A DNA stretch of 64,000 nucleotides from DASUAS01 sp963841415 (GTDB lineage Bacteria > Actinomycetota > Acidimicrobiia > IMCC26256 > DASPTH01). The translations under genes were made by a program, and so were the position numbers. Every line of letters starts with the position of its first letter. The first letter of the stretch is position 1. The stretch spans positions 744,001 through 808,000 of the forward strand of contig CAWJCN010000001.1 in NCBI GenBank assembly GCA_963841415.1. Direction: 5' to 3'. This document shows positions 1-9,058 of the stretch, one piece after another. The notes beneath the pieces are model-generated. The model did not search any database. It saw only the letters and a list, made by a program, of their open reading frames with translations, and had not been told where the DNA came from.

Positions 1-43
1 TGGTAGTGGGGCGGCGTTGAGCGCGTGTGCGAAGCTCTGGCCC

Positions 44-712
44 GTGCACATCGGCGTGTTGGGGGGTACGGGTCCGGCCGGACGGGGGATCGCGACCCGT
101 CTGGCGGCGTCCGGGCACCGGGTGACCCTGGGGTCCCGGGAGCGGGAACGGGCCGCCCAGGTGGTCGATGACGTGCGGGCCCGCTGGGGTGACCGGGTCG
201 CCACCCTCGAGCCCGGCGCCAACCAGGACGCCGCCGCGGCCCACCTCGTCGTGCTCGCCACGGTGTGGGACGCCGCCGTCAGCACCGCCGAGGCTCACGC
301 CGATCAGCTCGACGGCAAGGTCGTGATCTCCATGGCGAACGGACTCCGCAAGGAGGGCCGCCAGTTCGTCCCCGTCGTCACCGCCCACGGGTCGATCGCC
401 GCCGAGGTGCAGCGGGCTGCGCCCGGCGCCCACGTGGTGGCCGCGTTCCACCTCGTGCCTGCGGCCGCCCTCGCCGACATCAGCCATCCGTTGGCCGGCG
501 ACGTCCTCGCCGTGGGCGACGACGAGGGGCGCCCCACCGTCCTCGATCTCATCGACGGCATTCCCGACCTGCGTGCGCTCGATGCCGGCCCCCTCGAGAA
601 CGCGCTCGGCATCGAGGCGTTCTCGGCGGCGCTCCTCACCGTCAACCTCCGGCACAAGGGCGAAGGGTCGCTGCGCATCGAGGGCATCGGCCCGCGTCGC
701 ACCACCACATGA
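44..712 (+). CDS. npdG: NADPH-dependent F420 reductase
   Basis: Probable F420:NADP oxidoreductase, moving hydride between NADPH and the deazaflavin cofactor F420 in the cytoplasm. The N-terminus reads HIGVLGGTGPAGRG, a Rossmann dinucleotide-binding loop, followed by LGSRERERA, where the NADP 2'-phosphate normally binds; the mid-region MANGL and FHLVPAA stretches also fit the family. About 222 residues, normal size. I chose GTG at 44, directly before HIGVLGG; a TTG at 17 would add nine residues. It ends 4 bp before mshC. Two F420-type oxidoreductases lie at 15.4-16.9 kb, so the cofactor is in use here. The family call is firm; the direction of the reaction is inferred. Confidence 0.85.
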   Translation: MHIGVLGGTGPAGRGIATRLAASGHRVTLGSRERERAAQVVDDVRARWGDRVATLEPGANQDAAAAHLVVLATVWDAAVSTAEAHADQLDGKVVISMANGLRKEGRQFVPVVTAHGSIAAEVQRAAPGAHVVAAFHLVPAAALADISHPLAGDVLAVGDDEGRPTVLDLIDGIPDLRALDAGPLENALGIEAFSAALLTVNLRHKGEGSLRIEGIGPRRTTT

Positions 713-716
713 ACGT

Positions 717-1925
717 ATGACGATCGAGCTGTTCGACACCGCGCAGCGCGCCGTCGTCCCTTTCGAGGCCGGCCCCGTCGTGCGCATGTACGTGTGCGGC
801 ATCACGCCCTACGACTCCACCCACCTCGGCCACGCCGCCACCTACCTCACCTACGACCTCCTCATCCGCCGCCTCGAGGAGCTCGACCACGAGGTGCGCA
901 TGGTGCGCAACGTCACCGATGTCGACGACTCCATCCTCCCCAAGGCCCGCGAGCTCGGCGTGGCCTACCTCGAGCTCGCCGAAGCCGAGCTCGCTCGCTT
1001 CCGTTCCGACATGGACGCGCTCGACACTCGACCGCCGCTCGCCGAGCCTCGCGCCACCGAGTCGATCGACGGCATGATCGAGATGGTGGCCCGGCTCCTC
1101 GAGGACGGCCACGCGTACCTCACGCACGGGACTGTCTACTTCGACGTCTCCACGTTCCCGCGCTTCGGCGAGGTGTCGCACTACCCGCGGGAGCACATGG
1201 TGCGCCTCGCCCGCACGCGGGGCGGCAACCCCGACGACCCGCACCGCCGGGACCCGCTCGACTTCGTGCTGTGGCAGCCGTCGCTGCCCGACGAGCCCGC
1301 GTGGCGCGCGCCGTTCGGCGTCGGACGGCCGGGCTGGCACGTCGAGTGCTCGGTGATGGCCATGCACGAGCTCGGCCCCACCATGGACCTCCACGGCGGC
1401 GGCACGGACCTCATCTTCCCGCACCACGAGTGCGAGGTCGCACAGAGCGAGAGCGTCACCGGCGAGACCTTCTCCCGCCACTGGGTGCACTCGGCGATGG
1501 TGAGCTACGAGGGCGAGAAGATGTCGAAGTCGCTCGGCAACCTCGTCTTCGTGAGCGACCTCCTCAAGACGGCCGACCCCCGCGCCATCCGGCTCGCGCT
1601 CATGCAGCACCACTACCGCGCCGGGTTCGAGTGGCACGACACCGACCTCGACGACGGCACCGCGCTCCTGCACCGTCTGCTCGCGGCGGCGGAGCGTCCC
1701 GACGGCGCCGACCCGCGGCCGTACGCCGCGCGCGTGCGCGCCGCCATCGACCACGACCTCGACGCCCCACGCGCGCTCGAAGCGCTCGACGACCTCGCCA
1801 GCGCGGTGCTCTCCGGCGGCAGCGACCGCACCGCACCCGCGGTGCTGCGCGAGCTCGGCGCGCTGCTCGGCGTCGACCTCGACCGCCCGCTCAACGCGCC
1901 CAGAAACGACGAAGGGCCCGTCTGA
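717..1925 (+). CDS. mshC: Cysteine:1-D-myo-inosityl glucosaminide ligase (mycothiol synthesis)
   Basis: ATP-dependent ligase joining cysteine to GlcN-Ins, the third step of mycothiol synthesis. It is a shortened cysteinyl-tRNA synthetase paralogue. MYVCGITPYDSTHLGHA holds the zinc-binding Cys and the HIGH-like signature; the zinc site is completed by HVECSV and FPHHECE, and the KMSKS loop is KMSKSLGN. The TPYDSTHLGHAATYLTYD form and the length of 402 residues, without the longer CysRS C-terminal domain, separate MshC from CysRS. The start ATG at 717 follows npdG closely; an open frame runs further upstream but has no family similarity. Mycothiol is confined to Actinomycetota, so this gene helps place the organism. 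Confidence 0.9.
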   Translation: MTIELFDTAQRAVVPFEAGPVVRMYVCGITPYDSTHLGHAATYLTYDLLIRRLEELDHEVRMVRNVTDVDDSILPKARELGVAYLELAEAELARFRSDMDALDTRPPLAEPRATESIDGMIEMVARLLEDGHAYLTHGTVYFDVSTFPRFGEVSHYPREHMVRLARTRGGNPDDPHRRDPLDFVLWQPSLPDEPAWRAPFGVGRPGWHVECSVMAMHELGPTMDLHGGGTDLIFPHHECEVAQSESVTGETFSRHWVHSAMVSYEGEKMSKSLGNLVFVSDLLKTADPRAIRLALMQHHYRAGFEWHDTDLDDGTALLHRLLAAAERPDGADPRPYAARVRAAIDHDLDAPRALEALDDLASAVLSGGSDRTAPAVLRELGALLGVDLDRPLNAPRNDEGPV

Positions 1926-1934
1926 GGCCACTGG

Positions 1935-1940
1935 TATCGT
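1935..1940 (+). promoter_or_regulatory. -10 box (TATCGT) for leaderless thrS
   Basis: GGTATCGT ends 9 nt before the thrS ATG, so transcription should begin at or within a few bases of the start codon. It lies just after the mshC stop. Confidence 0.55.
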
Positions 1941-1949
1941 CGGCGCCTC

Positions 1950-3920
1950 ATGGCCATCACGATCACGCTGCCCGACGGTTCGACGCGCGAGCACGAGCAG
2001 GCCGTCACCGCGGGTGAGATCGCGGCGTCGGTCGGGAGAGGCCTGGCCAAGGCCGCACTCGCGGCGAGAGTCGACGACGAGTGGTACGACCTCGACCGTC
2101 CGATCGACCACGACGCCCGGGTCGCCATCATCACGCCCGACTCCGACGACGGTCGTGAGGTGCTGCGCCACTCCACCGCGCACGTGATGGCGCAGGCCGT
2201 CACCGACCTCTTCCCCGGCGCAAAGTACGCCATCGGCCCCGCCATCGACGACGGCTTCTACTACGACTTCGAGCTGCCGAACGGCGCGCACTTCTCCGAC
2301 GACGACCTCGGTCGGATCGAGGCGCGCATGCGCGAGATCGTGAAGGCCGACGAGCGCTTCGAACGCGACGAGCTCGACCGCGAGCACGCCATCGCGACGT
2401 TCGCCGACCAGCCCTACAAGGTCGAGATCATCGAGCGCGTCGACCCCGGCGACCGCAGCGAGGTCGGCGAGGGCAACGTGATCTCGGTGTACCGCAACCC
2501 GCGCGACGGCCAGGCGCCATTTGTCGACCTGTGCCGCGGCCCGCACGTGCCTTCCACCAAGCGGCTCGGCGCGTTCAAGCTCACCAAGGTCGCAGGCGCG
2601 TACTGGCGCGGCGACGAGAAGCGCCCGATGCTCCAGCGCATCTACGGCACGGCGTGGGAGTCGAAGGCCGCGCTCGAGGAGCACCTCCATCGACTCGAGG
2701 AAGCCGAGAAGCGCGACCACCGCAAGCTCGGCGCCGAGCTCGACCTCTTCTCGTTCCCCGACGAGATCGGCTCCGGTCTCGCGGTGTTCCACCCGAAGGG
2801 CGGCACGATCCGCCGGATCATGGAGGACTACTCACGCAAGCGGCATGAGGAAGCCGGCTACGAGTTCGTCAACTCGCCGCACATCACGAAGGCGAAGCTG
2901 TTCGAGGAGTCGGGCCACCTCGACTGGTTCGCCGACGGCATGTTCCCGCCGATGGAGCTCGACGGCGGCACGGAGTACTACCTCAAGCCGATGAACTGCC
3001 CGTTCCACATCCTCATCTACCGCAGCCGCATGCGCTCGTACCGCGAGCTGCCCCTGCGGCTGTTCGAGTTCGGGACGGTCTACCGCTACGAGAAGTCGGG
3101 CGTCGTGCACGGCCTCACGCGCGTGCGCGGCCTGACGATGGACGACGCGCACATCTTCTGCACGCGCGAGCAGATCGTGCCCGAGATCACGCGCGCCCTC
3201 GAGTTCGTGCTCGACCTCCTGCGCGATTACGGCCTCGACGACTTCTACCTCGAGCTCTCCACCAAGCCCGAGGGCAAGGCGGTCGGCACCGACGCCGAGT
3301 GGGAGGAGGCCACCGATGCGCTCCGTACGGTCGCACTCGCGGCCAACCTCGAGCTCGTGATGGACGAAGGCGGCGGCGCGTTCTACGGCCCCAAGATCTC
3401 GGTGCAGGCGCACGACGCCATCGGCCGCACCTGGCAGATGTCGACCGTCCAGCTCGACCTGCAGCTGCCGCAGCGCTTCGGCCTCGAGTACGTGGGGGCC
3501 GACAACGGGCGCCACCAACCGGTGATGATCCACCGCGCGCTGTTCGGCTCGATCGAGCGCTTCTTCGGCGTCCTCACCGAGCACTACGCGGGCGCGTTCC
3601 CCACCTGGCTGGCACCGGTGCAGGCGAGCGTGGTTCCCGTGGCCGATCGTCACGAGGACTACGCGGCCGAGCTGGCCGCTCTGCTCCAGGCCGAGGGCCG
3701 GCGCGTCGAGATCCTGTCCGCGCACAGCGACTCGCTCGGCGCACGCATCCGCCGGGCCAAGCTCGAGAAGGTGCCGTACGTGCTCGTCGTCGGCGACGAC
3801 GACGTGTCGGCGCGCACCGTCGGTGTGAACGAGCGGGGGAGCGAGTCGCCCGAGCGCGGCGTCGCCCTCGACGACTTCATCGCTCGCGTCGCCGACGACG
3901 TCGAGACGCGTCGGACCTGA
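1950..3920 (+). CDS. thrS: Threonyl-tRNA synthetase
   Basis: Charges tRNA-Thr. 656 residues, full length. Domains in order: TGS (about 1-62), second additional/editing domain with HSTAHVMAQAV and the later CRGPHV metal site (about 65-240), class II catalytic core (about 250-540) with zinc-site MNCPFH, motif 2 around RYEKSGVVHGLTRVRG, and motif 3 near HRALFGSIERF, then the anticodon-binding domain (about 545-656). A TANNNT box 9 nt upstream suggests a leaderless message, which argues against a T-box leader. The HIT gene follows after 6 bp. Confidence 0.97.
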   Translation: MAITITLPDGSTREHEQAVTAGEIAASVGRGLAKAALAARVDDEWYDLDRPIDHDARVAIITPDSDDGREVLRHSTAHVMAQAVTDLFPGAKYAIGPAIDDGFYYDFELPNGAHFSDDDLGRIEARMREIVKADERFERDELDREHAIATFADQPYKVEIIERVDPGDRSEVGEGNVISVYRNPRDGQAPFVDLCRGPHVPSTKRLGAFKLTKVAGAYWRGDEKRPMLQRIYGTAWESKAALEEHLHRLEEAEKRDHRKLGAELDLFSFPDEIGSGLAVFHPKGGTIRRIMEDYSRKRHEEAGYEFVNSPHITKAKLFEESGHLDWFADGMFPPMELDGGTEYYLKPMNCPFHILIYRSRMRSYRELPLRLFEFGTVYRYEKSGVVHGLTRVRGLTMDDAHIFCTREQIVPEITRALEFVLDLLRDYGLDDFYLELSTKPEGKAVGTDAEWEEATDALRTVALAANLELVMDEGGGAFYGPKISVQAHDAIGRTWQMSTVQLDLQLPQRFGLEYVGADNGRHQPVMIHRALFGSIERFFGVLTEHYAGAFPTWLAPVQASVVPVADRHEDYAAELAALLQAEGRRVEILSAHSDSLGARIRRAKLEKVPYVLVVGDDDVSARTVGVNERGSESPERGVALDDFIARVADDVETRRT

Positions 3921-3926
3921 GCCGTC

Positions 3927-4430
3927 GTGACCCTCGAGCGCCTCTGGGCGGGGTGGCGCACCACCTACATCGATGGCGTCGCCACGCAACCGCTGCCCGA
4001 AGGTGACCACGCCTGTCTCTTCGAGCGCCTCGCAGGCGAGCCCGACGACGTCTCGCTCGTCCTCGCCCGGAACGCGCACGCGTTCGTGGTGATGAACGCC
4101 TACCCGTACACGTCGGGACACGTCATGGTCGCGCCGCTCCGCCACGAGTCGACCCTCGCCGGTCTTTCGCGCGACGAGGCGGCGGCGGTGATGGAGCTCG
4201 TGCAGGACGCCAACGCCGCCGTGCTCGCCGCCTACACGCCCGACGGCGTGAACGTCGGTGCCAACATCGGTCGCGCCGCGGGCGCCGGCATCCCTGGGCA
4301 CGTGCATGTGCACGTGCTGCCCCGCTGGACCGGTGACACCAACTTCATGACCGCGATCGCCGAGGCGCGCGTCCTTCCCGAGCCCCTCACCAAGAGCTAC
4401 GAGAAGCTCCGAGCCGTGTGGCCCGCCTGA
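3927..4430 (+). CDS. HIT-family nucleotide hydrolase or phosphorylase
   Basis: Histidine-triad protein, 167 residues, acting on dinucleoside polyphosphates such as Ap4A or on nucleotide adducts. The triad reads HVHVHVLPRW near residue 125, and the upstream AHAFVVMNAYPYTSGHVMV is the usual nucleotide-pocket strand. GTG start 6 bp after thrS, so probably co-transcribed. The order thrS, HIT, (EF-G-like), pgsA, patA, pimA matches mycobacteria apart from the inserted GTPase. In mycobacteria this homologue is an Ap4A phosphorylase; that activity is not proven here. Confidence 0.88.
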   Translation: MTLERLWAGWRTTYIDGVATQPLPEGDHACLFERLAGEPDDVSLVLARNAHAFVVMNAYPYTSGHVMVAPLRHESTLAGLSRDEAAAVMELVQDANAAVLAAYTPDGVNVGANIGRAAGAGIPGHVHVHVLPRWTGDTNFMTAIAEARVLPEPLTKSYEKLRAVWPA

Positions 4431-4443
4431 CCCGACCGGCCAC

Positions 4444-4449
4444 TACCGT
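4444..4449 (+). promoter_or_regulatory. -10 box (TACCGT), leaderless
   Basis: TACCGT ends 6 nt before the ATG at 4456, the spacing seen at other leaderless starts in this window. Confidence 0.5.
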
Positions 4450-4455
4450 GCAGCC

Positions 4456-4963
4456 ATGGCCGACCAGCCCGGCGACGACTACCGCGACGAGCTTCCCGCC
4501 GACCTCGACGTCACCGGCTACGTCGGGCCGTACCTGTTCCCCACAATGCGCCGGCGGCGCATCCCCGCGACGATGTACCTCGTCCTCGCGGTGCTGTGCC
4601 TGCTCGGGTACGCGCAGTCGTCGAATGGCGGTCTGCTCGCGTCTGCGATCGTCCTCGCCCTCATCGCCGCCTACCACTACGCGTGCCGCGTGGCCCCTCG
4701 TCGTCGACCAGACCGAGGCGTTGCTCATCGCGTCGCGCACCGTCGGCTTCGCGGTCGGCCACTCGAGCGCGCAGCTCGCGTGGCACGGACTGCGGGCCCA
4801 GCCGGTGTGGCGCATCCTCCTCTACAGCGCCGACGAGCCGCCGACCATGCGCGGGCTCGTGCAGATCGATGCCGTCGACGGCACGGTGATGGGCGAGTAC
4901 ACCGAACCCAACCCCGAGGACTGGTCAAAGTACGGGCTGGATCAGACCGTCGCGGGAACCTGA
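4456..4963 (+). pseudogene. Small conserved membrane protein, frameshifted
   Basis: I do not recognise a named family. The first part (MADQPGDDYRDELPAD...) carries two hydrophobic segments (TMYLVLAVLCLLGYA and LLASAIVLALIAAYHYA). The coherent continuation, WPLVVDQTEALLIASRTVGF through YTEPNPEDWSKYGLDQ, is in the next frame. The switch is at about 4688-4692, where one extra base in GCGTGCCGCGTGGCCC would explain it; removing it gives an intact protein of 168 residues. The composition on both sides of the break looks fully coding, so a sequencing error is more likely than decay. Confidence 0.6.
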
Positions 4964-5036
4964 CGGCCCGCTGGGCAGGCGGAGGGCAGGGAGGGGCAGG
5001 GACTCCCGTCTTCGACGCCCGCGCCGGCGGGCCTGC

Positions 5037-5053
5037 CGGTCACAACGTGACCG
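5037..5053. terminator. Hairpin between convergent genes
   Basis: CGGTCAC-AAC-GTGACCG is a perfect 7-bp stem with a 3-nt loop in the 111-bp gap between the frameshifted membrane protein and the EF-G-like gene. There is no T-tract. The convergent setting suggests a bidirectional terminator. Confidence 0.45.
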
Positions 5054-5074
5054 ACGCCACTCCTATTCCGCGGA

Positions 5075-7099
5075 CTACTCGGCCACCGCGGCCCGGACCT
5101 TGTCCACGAGATGGGCAGGAACCGGGTCGTAGTGGGAGTGGGTGGCGCTGAACCGCCCTCGCCCGCCGGTCATCGAACGCAGGTCGATCGTGTAGCGCAG
5201 CACCTCCGACGTCGGCACCAACGCCACCACCTCCACCTCGCCGTTGCCCGCCGCGCTCGACCCCTGGATGCGGCCCCGCTTCGAGTTGAGGTCGCCCATG
5301 ATGTCGCCCTGGTGCGCCTCGGGGGCGAGCACCACGAGCTCGCTCACGGGCTCGAGCAGGATCGGGTCGGCCTTGGCCATGGCGTCCTTGAAGCCGATCG
5401 ATCCGGCCATCTTGAAGCTCATCTCCGACGAGTCGACCGAGTGGTACTTGCCGTCGAAGCACGTGACCTTCACATCGACGACGGGAAACCCGAACACGCC
5501 GCCGTGCTCCATGGTCTCGATGACGCCCTTCTCCACCGCCGGGATGAACTGCCGGGGGATCGCGCCGCCCACGATCTGGTCGACGAACTCGAAGCCGCCG
5601 CCGCGTTCGAGGGGTTCGACCCTCACGAACGCGACGCCGAACTGGCCGTGCCCACCGGTCTGCTTCTTGTACTTGCCCTCGGCCTCGGCGTCGTGCGTGA
5701 TGGTCTCGCGGTACGCGACCTTGACGTCGTCGGTCTCGACCTCGACTCCGAGCTTCGAGTGCAGACGAGCGAGCCCGATGCCCAGATGGGTCTCGCCCTG
5801 ACCCCACAACAGCGTCTGGTGGGTCTCGGCGTTGCGGTCGAGCTTCAGCGCCGGGTCCTCGTCGAGCAGTCGGTGCAACGCGTTGGCGAGCTTGTCCTCG
5901 TCGCTCTTCGACTTGGCGTGGATCGCCACCGCGAGCACCGGTGCCGGTGGCTCGAACGGCTCGACCTCGACCTCCGCGCCGCGCGCGCCGAGCACGTCGC
6001 CGGTGGTGGTGTCGGCGAGCTTCGCGACCGCGGCGATGTCACCCGCGGGCACCTCCGACACCGTCTCCTGCTCCTTGCCCCGCATCACCGAGAGCTGGTG
6101 CAGGCGTTCGTCGTGCATCGTGCGCCCGTTGACCAGCGTGGCGTCGGCCTTCACCGTGCCCTGGAGCACCTTGAACAGGTTCACGTGTCCCACGTAGGGG
6201 TCGACGATGGTCTTGAACACGAACGCGACCGGGGGACCGTCGCCGGCCGCGGGCCTGGGCGCCGGACCTTCCTCGGTGATGAACTGCGCGAGCCGGTCGA
6301 TGCCGACGAGCTTCGTCGCGCTGCCGCACAGCACCGGGAACACCGCGCCCGACGCGACGCCGTCGGCCAACCCGTGCGCGAGCTCGGCAGTGGGGATGGT
6401 CTCGTCGGCGAGGTACCGCTCCATCAGGTCGTCGTCGCCCACGACGATGCCCTCGATGAGCGCGTCGTGGATGGAGTGCTCCTCCATCTCCATCTCGGGC
6501 GGGATCGGACCCTCGGTCGCCTTGCCGTCGACGTAGTGCACGGCGTGGTCGTCGAGCAGCTCGACCACGCCATGGAACTCCGCTTCTTCGCCGATCGGGA
6601 GCTGCAGCGGCGCGACGCCTGCACCGAACTTCTCCTTGAGCTGGTCGAGCGTGCGCGAGAACGAAGCGCGCTCGCGGTCGAGCTTGTTGACGAACACCGC
6701 GCGGGGGAGCCCGAGGTCGTCCGCCATGCGCCACACCAGCTCGGTCTGCACCTCGACGCCCTCGACGGCGGACACGACGAACACGGCCAGGTCGGCGGCG
6801 CGCAGCGCGGCGGCCACGTCGCTGACGAAGTCGGCGTAGCCGGGGGTGTCGATCACGTTGACCTTGTGGCCGTCGTGCTCGAACGGCGCCATCGCCAACG
6901 ACACCGAGATGTGGCGCTTGGCCTCCTCGGGATCGAAGTCGGTGGTGGTGTTGCCGTCCTCGATCCGGCCCAGACGTGTGATGGTGCCGGCGTCGTGGAG
7001 GAGCGCCTCGGCCAGGGAGGTCTTCCCCGAGCCCCCGTGGCCGACGAGGGCCACGTTGCGGATCTTCTCCGTCGGGTACGTCTTGGCCGCCACCGGCAC
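5075..7099 (-). CDS. EF-G-like translational GTPase (EF-G2 type)
   Basis: 674-residue translational GTPase. G1 is GHGGSGKTS near residue 21, G3 is DTPGYADF, G4 is NKLD; EF-G domains II-V follow, with the domain IV signature region around GGHGQFGV. Differences from canonical FusA (short N-terminal lead, AKRHISVSLAMAPFEH switch I region) and the lack of rpsL, rpsG or tuf neighbours point to the second, EF-G-like paralogue common in actinobacteria. The mycobacterial EF-G2 is reported not to replace EF-G, so its role in translocation is uncertain. GTG start at 7099. It breaks the otherwise conserved HIT-pgsA order and lies on the opposite strand. Confidence 0.88.
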   Translation of the reverse strand: MPVAAKTYPTEKIRNVALVGHGGSGKTSLAEALLHDAGTITRLGRIEDGNTTTDFDPEEAKRHISVSLAMAPFEHDGHKVNVIDTPGYADFVSDVAAALRAADLAVFVVSAVEGVEVQTELVWRMADDLGLPRAVFVNKLDRERASFSRTLDQLKEKFGAGVAPLQLPIGEEAEFHGVVELLDDHAVHYVDGKATEGPIPPEMEMEEHSIHDALIEGIVVGDDDLMERYLADETIPTAELAHGLADGVASGAVFPVLCGSATKLVGIDRLAQFITEEGPAPRPAAGDGPPVAFVFKTIVDPYVGHVNLFKVLQGTVKADATLVNGRTMHDERLHQLSVMRGKEQETVSEVPAGDIAAVAKLADTTTGDVLGARGAEVEVEPFEPPAPVLAVAIHAKSKSDEDKLANALHRLLDEDPALKLDRNAETHQTLLWGQGETHLGIGLARLHSKLGVEVETDDVKVAYRETITHDAEAEGKYKKQTGGHGQFGVAFVRVEPLERGGGFEFVDQIVGGAIPRQFIPAVEKGVIETMEHGGVFGFPVVDVKVTCFDGKYHSVDSSEMSFKMAGSIGFKDAMAKADPILLEPVSELVVLAPEAHQGDIMGDLNSKRGRIQGSSAAGNGEVEVVALVPTSEVLRYTIDLRSMTGGRGRFSATHSHYDPVPAHLVDKVRAAVAE

Positions 7100-7233
7100 C
7101 CCCAGTGTTCAAAACCAGTAGGCCTCGAGAGGTCGTTGTGCGGGCCCGAGTCTACGCACGCCGTTCGCGCCGCCGTCGGGGCGTGCGCCCGGCGACCGGC
7201 CCGGGTGGCCCGGGTGGCCCGCGCCGCGGGTGT

Positions 7234-7239
7234 TAGCCT
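7234..7239 (+). promoter_or_regulatory. -10 box (TAGCCT) upstream of pgsA
   Basis: TAGCCT lies about 61 nt before the pgsA start, so this message would have an untranslated leader of about 55 nt. The rest of the 201-bp divergent gap holds no gene I can support, only a short cccgggtgg duplication at about 7200-7220. Confidence 0.4.
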
Positions 7240-7300
7240 GATCGGACCGCTCCACCTGCACCATCACCTGTTCCAGCCGCCGACCGAGGACCCACTGCGC

Positions 7301-8017
7301 ATGCTCGACGGACGCTGGCGAGCGACAGTCGAGCGAGGTCTCGAACCTGTCGGCCAGGGCCTCCACCGGGCCGGGATCACCGCCGACGGGTTGACCATCA
7401 TCGGCCTCGTCTTCGCCGTCGGCACCGCGTTGCTGATCGCCGACGGCCACCTGGTGCTCGGCGTGTTCGGTGTGATCCTGACGGGTCTGCCCGACATCCT
7501 CGACGGCTCGGTGGCGCGCCAGAGCGGGCGGGCCGGTCCGCGCGGCGCCTTCTTCGACTCCGTGTGCGACCGGGTCGCCGACGCTGCGCTCTTCCTCGGC
7601 GTCGCCTGGTACCTGGCCGAGACCGGGACCCAGGGCGAAGCCGTCCTGGCGATGGCGGTGCTCGCGCTGTCGATGCTCATCACCTACGAGCGCGCCCGGG
7701 CCGAGTCGCTCGGCTTCCAGGCGCGCGGTGGGCTCATGGAGCGGGCCGAGCGCCTCGTGCTCCTCGGCGTCGGCCTCGCGTTCGACATCCTCGTGCCGGT
7801 GCTGTGGGTGATGCTGGCGCTCACCGCGTTCACCGCGGTGCAGCGCTTCGTCAAGGTGTGGCGCCAGGCCACGCCGGAGCGGCCCCGGCGCACCCGCCAC
7901 CACCGTGGTTCGGGCACCGAGGAACCGCGGGCCGGCAGCCTCGCACAGTGGTGGGCGGCCCACCGTCCCCAGACCGAGCGCGCGACGGGTTCGCGCTCCG
8001 CGTCGCGCCGCCGCTGA
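7301..8017 (+). CDS. pgsA: CDP-alcohol phosphatidyltransferase (phosphatidylinositol-phosphate synthase)
   Basis: Integral membrane enzyme that displaces CMP from CDP-diacylglycerol with inositol phosphate. The family motif is complete: DILDGSVAR, then GAFFDSVCD, giving the DxxDGxxAR...GxxxDxxxD metal site at about residues 67-95. Several hydrophobic segments follow, then a hydrophilic basic tail. 238 residues. ATG at 7301 has GAGGA about 11 nt upstream. The acyltransferase and mannosyltransferase genes right behind it give the order pgsA1-patA-pimA known from mycobacteria, which is why I call the phosphatidylinositol branch rather than phosphatidylglycerol or cardiolipin synthesis. Confidence 0.85.
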   Translation: MLDGRWRATVERGLEPVGQGLHRAGITADGLTIIGLVFAVGTALLIADGHLVLGVFGVILTGLPDILDGSVARQSGRAGPRGAFFDSVCDRVADAALFLGVAWYLAETGTQGEAVLAMAVLALSMLITYERARAESLGFQARGGLMERAERLVLLGVGLAFDILVPVLWVMLALTAFTAVQRFVKVWRQATPERPRRTRHHRGSGTEEPRAGSLAQWWAAHRPQTERATGSRSASRRR

Positions 8018-8085
8018 CCGCTTCCGGCCCGCAGCGAGCGAGCCATCGTGGAGGCCCGGACGCCGGAGCGGAATCGACCGTCGTG

Positions 8086-9045
8086 ATGTCGATCCTCCCC
8101 GCGCGCACGCCCTACTTCGCGTACCGCGCCGGCGCGGGCATCGCCCGGCTCGTCCCGGGCGCCATCGGTGCGCCCGCGGCGCGTGGACTCGCGCAGCTGG
8201 CGCCGGCGGTGATGGCAGGCCGCCGCGCGCAGGTGGAACGCAACCTGCGTCGCATCCACGGACCCGGCTACGGCGGCGCCGCTCTCCGGCACGACGTCAC
8301 GGCGACGTTCGACTCGTACGGGCGCTACTTCTACGAGCTCTTCCGGCTGTCGACGCTCACACCGGAGTGGATCAACGCGCACTTCCACTGCGCCGGCATC
8401 GAGCACGTCTGGGCCGGGGTCAACGAGGGCAGGGGCGCGGTGCTCGCGCTTCCGCACCTCGGCAACTGGGACTTCGCCGGCGCGTGGCTCGCGCTGCAGG
8501 GCTTCGCCGTGACGGTCGTCGCGGAGCCGGTCGATCCCCCGGAGCTCTTCGAGTGGTTCGTCGAGACGCGCGCTCGGCTCGGCATGCGGGTGATCCCGTT
8601 GTCGCCGTCGGCAGGGACCGATGTGTTGAAGGCGGTACGGAGCAACGAGGTCGTGTGCCTGCTCGCCGACCGCGACCTCACCGGCGACGGCATCGCGGTC
8701 GACTTCTTCGGCGAGCGCACGACGCTGCCCGGCGGACCCGCGATGACCGCGCTGCGCGGTGGCGCGCCGCTGCTCCCGGTCGGCTGCTACTTCATGGCCC
8801 ACGGCGACTGCCGGGCCGACATCCGTCCACCCCTCGACACTTCCCGTTCCCGTGCCGACGACACGGCCCGCACCGGTCGCCTTCGCGACGACCTCACCCG
8901 GGTCACCCAGGACCTCGCCCACGCCTACGAGGACCTCATACGGGTCGAGCCCACGCACTGGCACCTGCTCCAGCCCAACTGGCCCAGCGACCGACCCGAT
9001 CTCGAGGACTCCGACCCTGCCGGTCGTGCGACCGGGGTGGGATGA
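8086..9045 (+). CDS. patA: Phosphatidylinositol mannoside acyltransferase (LpxL/HtrB family)
   Basis: 319-residue lysophospholipid-acyltransferase-like enzyme, predicted to acylate the mannose of PIM1/PIM2 at the inner membrane. The active-site HxxxxD motif is seen in LPHLGNWDFAG (His and Asp at about residues 123-128). Further family blocks are LADRDLTGDGIAVDFFG and LPGGPAMTALRGGAPLLPVG. Neighbours pgsA and pimA support the role. ATG 8086 overlaps the A of a TGATG; GTG 8083 is possible. The 31 bases before the start are nearly identical to the end of the 62-bp repeat at 44.9-45.3 kb. Confidence 0.87.
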   Translation: MSILPARTPYFAYRAGAGIARLVPGAIGAPAARGLAQLAPAVMAGRRAQVERNLRRIHGPGYGGAALRHDVTATFDSYGRYFYELFRLSTLTPEWINAHFHCAGIEHVWAGVNEGRGAVLALPHLGNWDFAGAWLALQGFAVTVVAEPVDPPELFEWFVETRARLGMRVIPLSPSAGTDVLKAVRSNEVVCLLADRDLTGDGIAVDFFGERTTLPGGPAMTALRGGAPLLPVGCYFMAHGDCRADIRPPLDTSRSRADDTARTGRLRDDLTRVTQDLAHAYEDLIRVEPTHWHLLQPNWPSDRPDLEDSDPAGRATGVG

Positions 9046-9058
9046 TCGAGGTGTGTCG

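Noticed and set aside
717..1925. Cysteinyl-tRNA synthetase as the identity of this gene
   Set aside because: The TPYDSTHLGHAATYL signature, about 400-residue length and missing C-terminal anticodon domain fit MshC.
1921..1949. T-box riboswitch upstream of thrS
   Set aside because: Only 24 bp separate mshC and thrS, and a -10 box 9 nt from the ATG suggests no leader.
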